From: Saccharothrix syringae
Lineage (GTDB): Bacteria > Actinomycetota > Actinomycetes > Mycobacteriales > Pseudonocardiaceae
Length of the DNA stretch: 64,000 nucleotides
NCBI RefSeq assembly: GCF_009498035.1
Contig: NZ_CP034550.1
Coordinates: 7,378,001 to 7,442,000 of the forward strand
Reading direction: 5' to 3'
Shown: piece after piece, positions 50,432-58,254 of the stretch
Layout: every line of letters begins with the position of its first letter
Position numbering within the stretch: position 1 is the first letter of the stretch
Made by a program: the position numbers and the translations under genes
Notes under the pieces: generated by a model
The model's input: only the letters and a program-made list of their open reading frames with translations
Told to the model about the DNA's origin: nothing
The model's database searches: none

Positions 50432-50792
50432 GTGGTCGCTCCGCTCTTCGACTGGTTGGTGCCCACCACGGTGAACGCTTTCACACCTCGGTGTCATCCC
50501 GCTGTGACGTGTGACCCGTGCCGTGGGTCGAGGCCCGCCCGCCCCCGGCCCAGCGCACGCCCCCGGCCCCGCGCATGCCCCCGCCCGCGCACGCCCCCCA
50601 GCCCCGCGCATCCCCCCGCCCGCGCACGCCCTCCAGCCCCGCGCAGGTGCCCCAGCCCCGCGCAGGTGCCCCGGCCGGGTGCACCTGTCCCACCTCCGGG
50701 TGGAGCACGCGCCGCCGCCCGGCGTGACGGGCGCGGGCGGGGTTAGAACCGAAGCGTCGATTCCCACCCAGCGGGCGCAGAGGGGTTCCACC
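50432..50792. other. gene-free region with a C-rich repeat tract
   Basis: 361 bp between divergent msrA and the lipase. 50460-50520 carries the msrA upstream region. 50535-50690 is a low-complexity C-rich tract with repeated CCCGCGCAGGTGCCC and CCCGCCCGCGCACGCCC units. No gene is supported; the open frames through it are Pro/Arg artefacts. The lipase Shine-Dalgarno AGAGGGG lies at the end. Confidence 0.6.
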
Positions 50793-51611
50793 ATGTCCGT
50801 CCAGACGTTCGACCAGGCCACCACCGGCTACAGCCTCCGGCAGGCGTACTGCATGGCCCAGGCCGCCAAGCTCGCCTACCAGTCGCCGGCCGAGGTGGAG
50901 GCGGCCGCGCGGGAGTGGGGCTTCGACCGCGTGCGCCACCACGAGACGACATTCCGGCCGCCGTTCCCGCTGGAGGACACCCAGGGCTACACGGTGGCCG
51001 GGGACCGCATGATCATCACCGCGTTCCGGGGCACCGAGCCGAAGAAGATCCAGGACTGGCTGTCCGACGCCACCACCCCGCCGTGGCCCGGCCCGGCGAA
51101 CAGGGGTTTCGTGCACTACGGCTTCGGCGAGGCCCTCCAGTCGATCTACCCGCAGGTGCGCGACGCCATCACCGAGTTCCGCGACGCCGACCAGACGATC
51201 TGGTTCACCGGCCACAGCCTCGGCGGCGCGCTCGCCTCGCTGGCCGCCATGCGCCTGTACTTCGAGGACCCGGGGCTGCTCGCCGACGGCGTCTACACCT
51301 TCGGCCAGCCGCGCGTGTGCGACGCCACCCTGGCCGCGGCGCACGACGAGGCGTTCCGCGACCGCACGCACCGGTTCGTCAACAACAACGACGTCGTCCC
51401 GCTGATGCCGCCCGAGCCGGTGTTCAAGCACGTCTCGGCCGTGCACCACATCGACGCGAACGGCAAGGTCCGCGACCGCACGTCGCCGGTGGGCGGCCTG
51501 ACCGACCGCGCCAAGGGCATGACCGCCGACCCGCTCGCCCCGGCGAGCGACGGCGTCCGCGACCACCTCATGGCCCGCTACCTGGAGGCGTTGGAGAAGA
51601 ACCTCGACTGA
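50793..51611 (+). CDS. class 3 lipase
   Basis: 272 residues of the fungal-type lipase_3 family. The nucleophile is Ser142 in [14 protein letters not shown]. The acid is probably Asp in [13 protein letters not shown], and the His lies in [19 protein letters not shown] and [11 protein letters not shown] are family phrases. No signal peptide, so it may be cytoplasmic or released by another route. It cuts acylglycerol or similar esters. ATG 50793 has AGAGGGG upstream. It is convergent, 3 bp away, with the kinase-like gene. Confidence 0.9.
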   Translation: MSVQTFDQATTGYSLRQAYCMAQAAKLAYQSPAEVEAAAREWGFDRVRHHETTFRPPFPLEDTQGYTVAGDRMIITAFRGTEPKKIQDWLSDATTPPWPGPANRGFVHYGFGEALQSIYPQVRDAITEFRDADQTIWFTGHSLGGALASLAAMRLYFEDPGLLADGVYTFGQPRVCDATLAAAHDEAFRDRTHRFVNNNDVVPLMPPEPVFKHVSAVHHIDANGKVRDRTSPVGGLTDRAKGMTADPLAPASDGVRDHLMARYLEALEKNLD

Positions 51612-51614
51612 CCG

Positions 51615-52370
51615 CTACCCGACGACGACCCGGTCCCACGTCGCCCGGTGGGCCTCGAAGTGCTCGACGTCGCGCAGGTAGAGGTCCGCGTGGCCCTCCT
51701 CGATGTGCCGGGCGAAGTTCGGGTCGCCCCGCGCGGCGGCGGCGCGCATGAACGCCACCAGGGCCAGCAGCCGGGGCCCGAACGCGTCGACCACGTCGCG
51801 CCGCTCGTCGCGGGTGCGGCCGTAGGCGTCGAGGAACAGCCTGACCCGCCGGGCCTGCCCCGGCACGTCCGGCACGTCCGGCGCCTCCACCGTGGACACC
51901 GGGGCGAACCGGTACACCGCGTAGGCGAGGTCCCAGCACCTCGGCCCGGGGTGGGCACCGTCGAAGTCAAACACGCCGGTCGTCTCACCGCCCTGGAACA
52001 CGCAGTTGTAGGGCGCGAAGTCGCCGTGGCAGATCACCTCGACGGGCTCGACGGGCGGCGTCTGCCAGGGGTGCGCGGTCTTGTCCGGCAGCGGCGCGGT
52101 GGCGTCGTGGAGGCTGCGCAGCAGCCTCGCCGCGCTGGTCAGCGCGCTGTCGCGGCGGGCCTGCTCGGGCACCGGGTACGTGCCGACGACACCGGGCAGG
52201 AAGTCCAGCACCTCGCGGCCCTGCACGTCCACCCCGTGCCACCGGGGCACGCCGCGCACCCCGGCGGCGGCGAGCCGGCCGAGCAGCCACTGCACCGCCT
52301 CGCTCCACTCGCGCACCGGCCGCCGCACGGTGCGCCCTATTCGGACGACCGTCGTGGTGCCGCCGGACAT
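51615..52370 (-). CDS. APH-family phosphotransferase
   Basis: 251 residues from ATG 52370, chosen for GGGGGAGGAG upstream. Kinase-like fold: ICHGDFAPYNCVF (Brenner motif with the catalytic Asp) and VFDFDGAHPGPRCWDLAY (metal-binding Asp). An N-terminal region with VVRIGRTVRRP carries little of the nucleotide-binding Lys region, and the protein is shorter than aminoglycoside kinases. It may phosphorylate a hydroxyl of a small molecule. Antibiotic resistance is not shown. Confidence 0.8.
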   Translation of the reverse strand: MSGGTTTVVRIGRTVRRPVREWSEAVQWLLGRLAAAGVRGVPRWHGVDVQGREVLDFLPGVVGTYPVPEQARRDSALTSAARLLRSLHDATAPLPDKTAHPWQTPPVEPVEVICHGDFAPYNCVFQGGETTGVFDFDGAHPGPRCWDLAYAVYRFAPVSTVEAPDVPDVPGQARRVRLFLDAYGRTRDERRDVVDAFGPRLLALVAFMRAAAARGDPNFARHIEEGHADLYLRDVEHFEAHRATWDRVVVG

Positions 52371-52533
52371 CTCCTCCCCCTCCACCCGGCCGACGCTAAC
52401 CGACCACCGCCCGGCGGCAAACCGAATTTCGCCGGGAAAGGCGTCCCGAAGGCGCCAATGCGCCCTGCACAAAACCTTCACGGGAATTCCGGGCCGACAA
52501 ACGAGTCGGCGGCACCACCCCTACCATGACGCC

Positions 52534-53268
52534 ATGACGAACGGATCGCGAACCGTCCCGACCACCGTGGTCGTGCCGACGTACAACGAGCGCGACAACC
52601 TGCCGGTGCTCGCCGGTCGGCTGCTCGACCTCGGCGTCGAGGGCCTGCGCCTGCTCGTGGTCGACGACGACTCGCCCGACGGCACCGGCGAGGTGGCGGA
52701 CAAGCTGGCCGCCGAGCACCCGGACCGGGTCGCGGTGGTCCACCGCGAGGTCAAGGACGGCCTCGGCCGCGCCTACGTCACCGGCATGGGCCGGGCCCTG
52801 GCGGACGGCGCGGAGGTCGTGGTCCAGATGGACGCCGACCTGTCCCACCCGGTCGAGGCGGTACCCCGGCTGCTGGCGCCGCTGGCCGAGGGCGCGGCGG
52901 ACTTCGTGATCGGTTCCCGGTACGTGCCCGGCGGCAGCCTGGACACCTCGTGGCCGTGGCACCGGCGCGCGCTGTCGAGGTGGGCGAACGTCTACGTCAA
53001 CGGGGTGCTGGGGCTGGGCGTGCGGGACGCGACCGCCGGGTTCAAGGCGTGGAGCGCGAAGGCGCTGCGCACCGTGGACCTGGACAGCGTGCGGTCGAAC
53101 GGCTACTCGTTCCAGGTCGAGATGAACCACCGGGCCCTGTCGCGCGGGCTGCGCGTGGTGGAGGTGCCCATCACGTTCACCGAGCGGGTGGAAGGCACCT
53201 CGAAGCTCACGCTGGGCGTGCAGCTGGAGTCCGCGCTGGTGCCCTGGCGCCTGCGGTTCAAGCGCTGA
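52534..53268 (+). CDS. GT2 polyprenol-phosphate sugar transferase (DPM1-like)
   Basis: 244 residues. GT-A motifs: TTVVVPTYNERDNLPVL, LLVVDDDSPDGTGEV, VVQMDADLSHP (DXD) and RDATAGFKAWS, then FQVEMNHRA and PITFTERVEGTSKL. These are diagnostic of polyprenol-phosphate mannose synthases, which load mannose from GDP-mannose on a lipid carrier for glycan or protein mannosylation. It lacks the C-terminal membrane helices of the Ppm1 form. ATG 52534; start region without strong Shine-Dalgarno. It stands alone. Confidence 0.9.
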   Translation: MTNGSRTVPTTVVVPTYNERDNLPVLAGRLLDLGVEGLRLLVVDDDSPDGTGEVADKLAAEHPDRVAVVHREVKDGLGRAYVTGMGRALADGAEVVVQMDADLSHPVEAVPRLLAPLAEGAADFVIGSRYVPGGSLDTSWPWHRRALSRWANVYVNGVLGLGVRDATAGFKAWSAKALRTVDLDSVRSNGYSFQVEMNHRALSRGLRVVEVPITFTERVEGTSKLTLGVQLESALVPWRLRFKR

Positions 53269-53385
53269 CGGGCCTCCTCCCCGTCGCGCGGAGTTCACCC
53301 GGGCTTGGTGATCTCTTCCGCGTCCCGCTGGACAGGGGCGCGACGATCGAGGGGTCCGCTCCTCACCCTGCCCCGGAGGAACCCC

Positions 53386-53799
53386 GTGCACACCCTGCCC
53401 CGCACGACCTGGACCAGGCGCCTGGCCGTCACGATCAGCGCCGTCGCGTCCGTGCTCGGCCTCACCGTCGTGGTCACCCCGGCCGCCGACGCGTCGGTCT
53501 ACGGCTCGTGCACCATCTCCCGCTGCGCCGACGCGCGTTCGGCCAGGACGACCTGGTCGTCGAAGGGCTACCCGAGCACCCGCGGCTGGAACAGCTGGCC
53601 GAACGGCCAGTGCAACTTCGCCGGCGGCCAGTTCTACAACCGCGAGGGCCAGTTGCCCGGCGGGCACTCCTACCTGGAGTTCGACGTCTACCCGCGGGCC
53701 TGCGGCGCGGCCCGCGACGCGTACCGGATCATCGTGGACCGCACCGCGGGCACCGCCTACTTCTCGCCCAACCACTACACCGACTTCTACCGGCTCTGA
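53386..53799 (+). CDS. secreted guanyl-specific ribonuclease (N1/T1 family)
   Basis: 137 residues with a signal peptide (about 1-37, ending ADAS). The mature ~100 residues match microbial RNases such as RNase Sa and barnase. FYNREGQLPG, the general base Glu98 (SYLEFDVYP), Arg110 and Arg114 (AARDAYRII) and the acid His130 (SPNHYTDFY) are all in place. Cysteine pairs may form disulfides. It cuts RNA after G outside the cell. No barstar-like inhibitor is adjacent, as expected if export is immediate. GTG 53386 has CCGGAGGA upstream. Confidence 0.9.
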   Translation: MHTLPRTTWTRRLAVTISAVASVLGLTVVVTPAADASVYGSCTISRCADARSARTTWSSKGYPSTRGWNSWPNGQCNFAGGQFYNREGQLPGGHSYLEFDVYPRACGAARDAYRIIVDRTAGTAYFSPNHYTDFYRL

Positions 53800-53840
53800 G
53801 CCCGACCGGGCCCGCGGTGCCCACGGCGGCACCGCGGGTC

Positions 53841-53996
53841 CTACCGCAGCTCGGTCCAGTAGCTGGTCGCCATGCGGTCCGGGCGGCGGCGCAGCGGGTC
53901 GCCCAGCAGGCGGGCCACCAGGGCGACCGGCGTCACGACGAACAGGTAGACCACCAGCAGCAGCACCGAGACGACGGCGCGGCGCAGCACGGCCAT
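53841..53996 (-). CDS. 51-residue SxtJ-like membrane peptide
   Basis: Begins MAVLRRAVVSVLLLVVYLFV and ends MATSYWTELR, with LLGDPLRRRPD in between. One membrane helix then a charged tail. The tail resembles the C-terminal end of SxtJ-like proteins (LGxDPLRRR...SYW), which sit beside carbamoyltransferases in many saccharide clusters. ATG 53996 has GGGAGGGG 2-3 nt upstream. It lies 17 bp after the carbamoyltransferase stop and is the last gene of the operon. Confidence 0.65.
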   Translation of the reverse strand: MAVLRRAVVSVLLLVVYLFVVTPVALVARLLGDPLRRRPDRMATSYWTELR

Positions 53997-54012
53997 TTCC
54001 CCTCCCGGGAAT

Positions 54013-55839
54013 TCAGTCCAGCGGAATCTCGCGACGCCAGTCGCCCTCTTCGCGCCACTCCGGCTGCTCCTCCTTGAGCAGCAGGAAGTCCCCGATGGCG
54101 AGAGCGTCGATGTCGGTGCGCATGAAGCACCGGTAGGCGTCCTCCGGGGTGGCCACGATGGGTTCGCCGCGGACGTTGAACGAGGTGTTGACCAGCACCG
54201 GGCAGCCGGTGCGGTCCTTGAAGTCGGTCAGCAGCCGGTGCAGGCGGGCGTCGGCGTCCGCGGTGACGGTCTGCACCCGCGCGGAGTGGTCGACGTGGGT
54301 CACCGCCGGGATCGTCGACCGCCTGACCTTGAGCAGGTCCAGGCCGCGCGCGTCGGCGGTGTCCGGCACGGGCAGCCGCCTGGCCTCGGCGACGGGCGCG
54401 ACCACGAGCATGTACGGGCTCGACCCGCGCAGGTCGAAGTAGTCGGTCACGTCCTCGGCGAGCACGATCGGCGCGAACGGCCGGAACGACTCCCGGAACT
54501 TGATCTTCAGGTTCATCGCCGACTGCATCTCCGCGTTGCGGGCGTCGCCGAGGATGGAGCGCGACCCCAGCGCGCGCGGCCCGAACTCCATGCGCCCCTG
54601 GAACCAGCCGACCACGCCGCCGTCCGCGAGCAGCCGGGCGACCTCGGCGGACAGCTCGTCCTCACCCAGCTCCCGGTACGGCAGGCCGTGCGCGTCCAGG
54701 TAGGCGCGGATCCGCTCGGTGCCGTAGCCGGGGCCCAGCCGGGCGCCGCGCATCGCGTCCCGGCCCGTGCCGACGTGCCCGCGCGGCGGGTCCGCGGCCA
54801 GCAGCGCCGCGCCCAGCGCTCCCCCGGCGTCGCCCGCCGCGGGCTGCACCCACACCTCGTCGAACAGCTCCCGCGCGACGATCTTCCCGTTGGCCACGCA
54901 GTTCAGCGCGACCCCGCCGGCCAGGCACAGGTTCGCCTCGCCGGTGCGCTCCCGCGCGGCCGTTGCCAGGCCGAGCATGATCTCCTCGGTCACCTGCTGC
55001 ACCGACGCGGCCAGGTCGAACTCGCGCTCGGTGAGCGGTCCCTCGGGCTCCCGGCGCGGCCCGCCGAACAGCTCCTCGAACGCCCGCCCGGTCATCACCC
55101 GACCGCGCAGGAACTCGAACATCGCGGTGTCCAGCCGGAACGACCCGTCGGGCTTGACGTCGACCAGCCGCTCCCGGATCAGCGGCGCGTAGGTCGGCCT
55201 GCCGTAGGGGGCCAGGCCCATCAGCTTGTACTCGCCGGAGTCGACCTTGAAGCCGCAGAAGTAGGTGAACGCCGAGTACAGCATGCCCAGCGAGTGCGGG
55301 AACCTCAGCTCCGCCACCGGTTCCAGGCGACTGCCGCGGCCGTGCCAGATCGTCGTGGTCGCCCACTCGCCGACGCCGTCCACGCACAGCACGGCCGCCG
55401 ACTCGAACGGGCTGGGCAGGAACGCGGACGCGGCGTGCGACTCGTGGTGCCGGAAGCACCGCACCGGCGGCGGCGCGCCCAGGTCCAGGTCGCGCAACCG
55501 CTCGCGCACCTCGTGCCCGGCCCGCGCCTTCCACGCCAGCCAGCCCGGCACGACGTCGCGGAAGGCCCGCCACGCCGAGGGCGCGGTGGCCACGAACGTG
55601 GACACCACCCGGCGCAGCTTCAGCCGCGGGTCCTCGTAGTAGGCGATGGCGTCGAGGTCGTCGAGCTTGGCGCCCGCCTCCTCCAGGCAGTAGCGGACGG
55701 CCAGGTCCGGGAACCCGGCGTCGTGCCTGCGCCTGCTGAACCGCTCCTGCTGCGCGGCGGCCACGACGCCGCCCGCGTCGACCAGCGCCGCCGCGCTGTC
55801 GTGGTAGAAGGCGGAGATGCCGAGAGCTGTGGTCACCAC
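54013..55839 (-). CDS. NodU/TobZ-family O-carbamoyltransferase
   Basis: 608 residues. Transfers a carbamoyl group from carbamoyl phosphate, via carbamoyl-AMP, to a hydroxyl of a sugar or natural product. Visible: GISAFYHDSAAALV (N-terminal ATPase-like fold), HHESHAASAFLPSPF with the metal-binding His, GVGEWATTTIWHG, LCLAGGVALNC and the C-terminal YrdC-like half FGPRALGSRSILGD and SFNVRGEPIV. The full family length is present. GTG 55839 is 6 bp past the stop of the diiron-enzyme gene. The acceptor is unknown, but the operon hints at a saccharide or polyol. Confidence 0.93.
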   Translation of the reverse strand: MVTTALGISAFYHDSAAALVDAGGVVAAAQQERFSRRRHDAGFPDLAVRYCLEEAGAKLDDLDAIAYYEDPRLKLRRVVSTFVATAPSAWRAFRDVVPGWLAWKARAGHEVRERLRDLDLGAPPPVRCFRHHESHAASAFLPSPFESAAVLCVDGVGEWATTTIWHGRGSRLEPVAELRFPHSLGMLYSAFTYFCGFKVDSGEYKLMGLAPYGRPTYAPLIRERLVDVKPDGSFRLDTAMFEFLRGRVMTGRAFEELFGGPRREPEGPLTEREFDLAASVQQVTEEIMLGLATAARERTGEANLCLAGGVALNCVANGKIVARELFDEVWVQPAAGDAGGALGAALLAADPPRGHVGTGRDAMRGARLGPGYGTERIRAYLDAHGLPYRELGEDELSAEVARLLADGGVVGWFQGRMEFGPRALGSRSILGDARNAEMQSAMNLKIKFRESFRPFAPIVLAEDVTDYFDLRGSSPYMLVVAPVAEARRLPVPDTADARGLDLLKVRRSTIPAVTHVDHSARVQTVTADADARLHRLLTDFKDRTGCPVLVNTSFNVRGEPIVATPEDAYRCFMRTDIDALAIGDFLLLKEEQPEWREEGDWRREIPLD

Positions 55840-55845
55840 GGCTCC

Positions 55846-58149
55846 TCACCGTCGGGCGTACCGTGCGGTACGGGACTTCAGGGTGCTGTAGAGGGTCGCC
55901 GCGACGCCCTCCGGCGGGTTGAGCGACCGGTAGCCGACGCGGATGCGCCGCCACACCCCGTCGTCGGCCCGGGGCTGCTCGGCCAGGTAGCTGTCGATGG
56001 CGTCCACCGCCCACGCGGAGTGCCCGGTGGAGACGTTGTCGATGGTGTTGTGCAGGTCCACGAACTGGGTGCTGAACCCGTGGTGCAGCAGGGCGAGCCG
56101 CGCGTCGCGGTAGCTGCCGCCGACCCCGGACAGCTCCATGGCCAGGTTCAGGCCCAGGATCTCGGGCGCGAACGTGCGCGGGAACCGGGAGACGCACAGC
56201 CAGTACACCGGCAGCTCGAACGACTCGTCGTGGAAGCCGGGGTGGGCGCTGAACGCCGGCGAGTCGGTCGGCGGGAGGTCGACGCCCATCTGGCGGACCA
56301 GGTCGCGGTAGATCTTCGGGTGGTTCAGCTCCCACACGCCGTTGCCCAGCTCGTCCCAGTAGGTCTGGAACAGGAAGTGGCCGGCCGCGGAGCTGCCCAG
56401 CTGGTGGTCGGTGAACCCCTGGAGCCAGCCGCCGTCGATCATGATGAGCGGGGCGAGCTGGAGGGTCGACTCGACCAGTTCCTCGCGCGTGGGCAGGCGT
56501 GGTTCGGTCGCGTCGTGCTCGGCGGCGTGCCGGTCGTGCTCGGCGGCGAGCCAGCCGCGCAGGCCGGTCTCGGGGTCCCAGCGGGGTGGGAGCTGCCGGG
56601 GGGCGCGGTCGAGGTGGTAGGCGGAGCGGGTCAGCCAGCGGGTCGCGTAGTCGTGCGCGAACCGGCGCAGGCCGGGCGGTTCGGCGCGGCTGAGCAGGGC
56701 GCGGTACGCCTCCCTGGCCGAGGGACGACCGAAGTCGTCGCTCGCACCGGCACTAAACGCAACACCAGTCGCAGAGCCGGTATCAAACGCAACACCAGTC
56801 GCAGAGCCGGTATCAAACGCAACACCAGTCGCAGAGCCGGCGCCGGCACCCGCGCCAAACGCAACACCGGTCGCAGAGCCGGCGCCGGCACCCGCGCCAA
56901 ACGCAACACCAGTCGCAGACCCGGCACCGGCCCCGTCCCCGGCGCCCGTCCCCGCGTCCGACCGCCCGGGCGCCCCGTCCGGCCGGTACCAGGACCGCTG
57001 CGCCCGGTGCAGCCGCTCGTGCCCGGCCCCACCCGGCGTCTCGCCGTCCGGCGCCAACCCGGCGATCCACCGCCGCAGCACCGCGACCTCGTCATCGGTG
57101 AACACCCGGAACATCCGCCCGCGCTCCCCGATCAGCCCGCGCAGCAGCGGGCTCCGGTCGGGCTGCCCGGGCCGGACCAGGGTGCTCCGCGCCAGCGCGC
57201 CGAGGAACGCGCCCGGCCCCGCGTCGACGTCGGCGAACCACTCGGCGAGCGGCCTGCCCTCCAGCGGGAAGTCGGCGTGGTAGACGGCCGCCTGCCTGGC
57301 CCGCGACCAGATCAGCCGCCACACGTCGTAGTCGGGGTGGGTGGCCAGGTCCGTCTCCCGCAGCAGCGCGTCGCACCACAGCCGCAGCTCGTGCCCGGCC
57401 CAGCGGAACCCGTGCCGCAACCGGTCGCCCTCGCCGACCTCCAGCACCGCCTCGGCGGCGGCCCGGGACAGCTCCAGCCCGGTGCGCGGGTCGCCGTGCC
57501 GGGCCGCGCCGAGGTCGAGGGTGTCGACGGGCACGCCCAGCACCGCCGGGTCGAGCCCGGCGAGCGGCGGTGGCAGGCCGACCGCGCGCAGGCACAGGTC
57601 CGCGCCCAGCAGCTCGGGCCGGAACTCCTCCGGCAGGCGGCTCATGGCCAGCAGCAGGCCCGGGAAGCGGAAGGCGGAGTTCTCCACCTGGTCGCTGCCC
57701 GCCAGCCGCACGCCCGGTGCCTCGTCGAGCAGGCGGTGGGCGCGCAGCACCGCCCGGTAGTCGCTGCCGCGGTCCGCGTGCGGGTAGCCGACGCCGATGT
57801 CCTGCGCGTAGAGAGACAGTACGCGCAGGACCAGCTCCGACTCGGCGTTGCCCGCGCCGGACAGCCACTGCAGCCACGCGCCCGCGGACAGCGCCAGCGG
57901 CGCGCAGTTGTTCAGCACGCGGTCGCGCGCCGAACCCCGGTCCGGGCCGGCCAGGACCTCGCGGAACCGCCGGCCCTCCTCCTCGGCCCAGGCACGGGCC
58001 CCGGCCACCAGGGCCGGGATCTCCTCCTCACCGCCGGGGTCGACCTCGGCGAGCGCCGCCCGCACGCGCGGCAGCTCGTCCGCGCGGGGCGACGGGCACT
58101 CGGGGTCGAGCGCCCTGAGGTAGGTGGTGCGGTACTCCGAGCCCGACAC
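55846..58149 (-). CDS. heme-oxygenase-like diiron enzyme with repeat-expanded linker
   Basis: 767 residues. The C-terminal third has FQTYWDELGNGVWELNHPKI (Glu/His ligands) and VDLHNTIDNVSTGHSAWAVD (His/Asp/His), the pattern of iron-containing redox (heme-oxygenase-like diiron oxidase) proteins. The N-terminal ~380 residues are helical with FRFPGLLLAMSRLPEEFRPE and may be a second copy of the fold. The two are joined by a SATGVAF repeat (about residues 410-470). Members oxidise amines, fatty acids or amino acids; the substrate is unknown. It lies inside the carbamoyltransferase operon. Confidence 0.72.
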   Translation of the reverse strand: MSGSEYRTTYLRALDPECPSPRADELPRVRAALAEVDPGGEEEIPALVAGARAWAEEEGRRFREVLAGPDRGSARDRVLNNCAPLALSAGAWLQWLSGAGNAESELVLRVLSLYAQDIGVGYPHADRGSDYRAVLRAHRLLDEAPGVRLAGSDQVENSAFRFPGLLLAMSRLPEEFRPELLGADLCLRAVGLPPPLAGLDPAVLGVPVDTLDLGAARHGDPRTGLELSRAAAEAVLEVGEGDRLRHGFRWAGHELRLWCDALLRETDLATHPDYDVWRLIWSRARQAAVYHADFPLEGRPLAEWFADVDAGPGAFLGALARSTLVRPGQPDRSPLLRGLIGERGRMFRVFTDDEVAVLRRWIAGLAPDGETPGGAGHERLHRAQRSWYRPDGAPGRSDAGTGAGDGAGAGSATGVAFGAGAGAGSATGVAFGAGAGAGSATGVAFDTGSATGVAFDTGSATGVAFSAGASDDFGRPSAREAYRALLSRAEPPGLRRFAHDYATRWLTRSAYHLDRAPRQLPPRWDPETGLRGWLAAEHDRHAAEHDATEPRLPTREELVESTLQLAPLIMIDGGWLQGFTDHQLGSSAAGHFLFQTYWDELGNGVWELNHPKIYRDLVRQMGVDLPPTDSPAFSAHPGFHDESFELPVYWLCVSRFPRTFAPEILGLNLAMELSGVGGSYRDARLALLHHGFSTQFVDLHNTIDNVSTGHSAWAVDAIDSYLAEQPRADDGVWRRIRVGYRSLNPPEGVAATLYSTLKSRTARYARR
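56761..56930 (-). repeat. in-frame minisatellite in the diiron-enzyme gene
   Basis: Two 30-bp units and two 42-bp units plus a partial, all starting AACACC[A/G]GTCGCAGA (plus strand). They encode SATGVAF plus DTG or GAGAGAG. Unit lengths are multiples of 3. Confidence 0.92.
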
Positions 58150-58173
58150 GGCTGCCCCCCTGCCACCGATCGA

Positions 58174-58254
58174 TCAGAACATCGGGTAGATCGAGTTGTC
58201 GTTGCGGCGCTTGCGCTTGCGCCGCCGGAAGAACTGCACGATCCTGCGGAACAT
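58174..58254 (-). CDS. 26-residue basic peptide, possibly DUF5989-related
   Basis: Starts MFRRIVQFF, continues with a run of Arg/Lys (RRRKRKRR) and ends NDNSIYPMF. The ATG overlaps the stop of the SGNH gene in TGATG, indicating coupled translation. The C-terminal IYPMF resembles the IYTLF ending of DUF5989 proteins, short membrane proteins seen beside SxtJ and carbamoyltransferases, but the membrane helix is missing. Other options are a RiPP precursor or a small regulator. The overlap is the best evidence that it is real. Confidence 0.5.
   Translation of the reverse strand: MFRRIVQFFRRRKRKRRNDNSIYPMF

Noticed and set aside
51615..52370. Aminoglycoside resistance gene
   Set aside because: Only the APH fold is recognisable; nothing in the sequence points to an antibiotic substrate.
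56761..56930. Repeat array as a CRISPR
   Set aside because: Units are direct tandem copies without unique spacers, lie in frame inside a coding gene and encode a linker.
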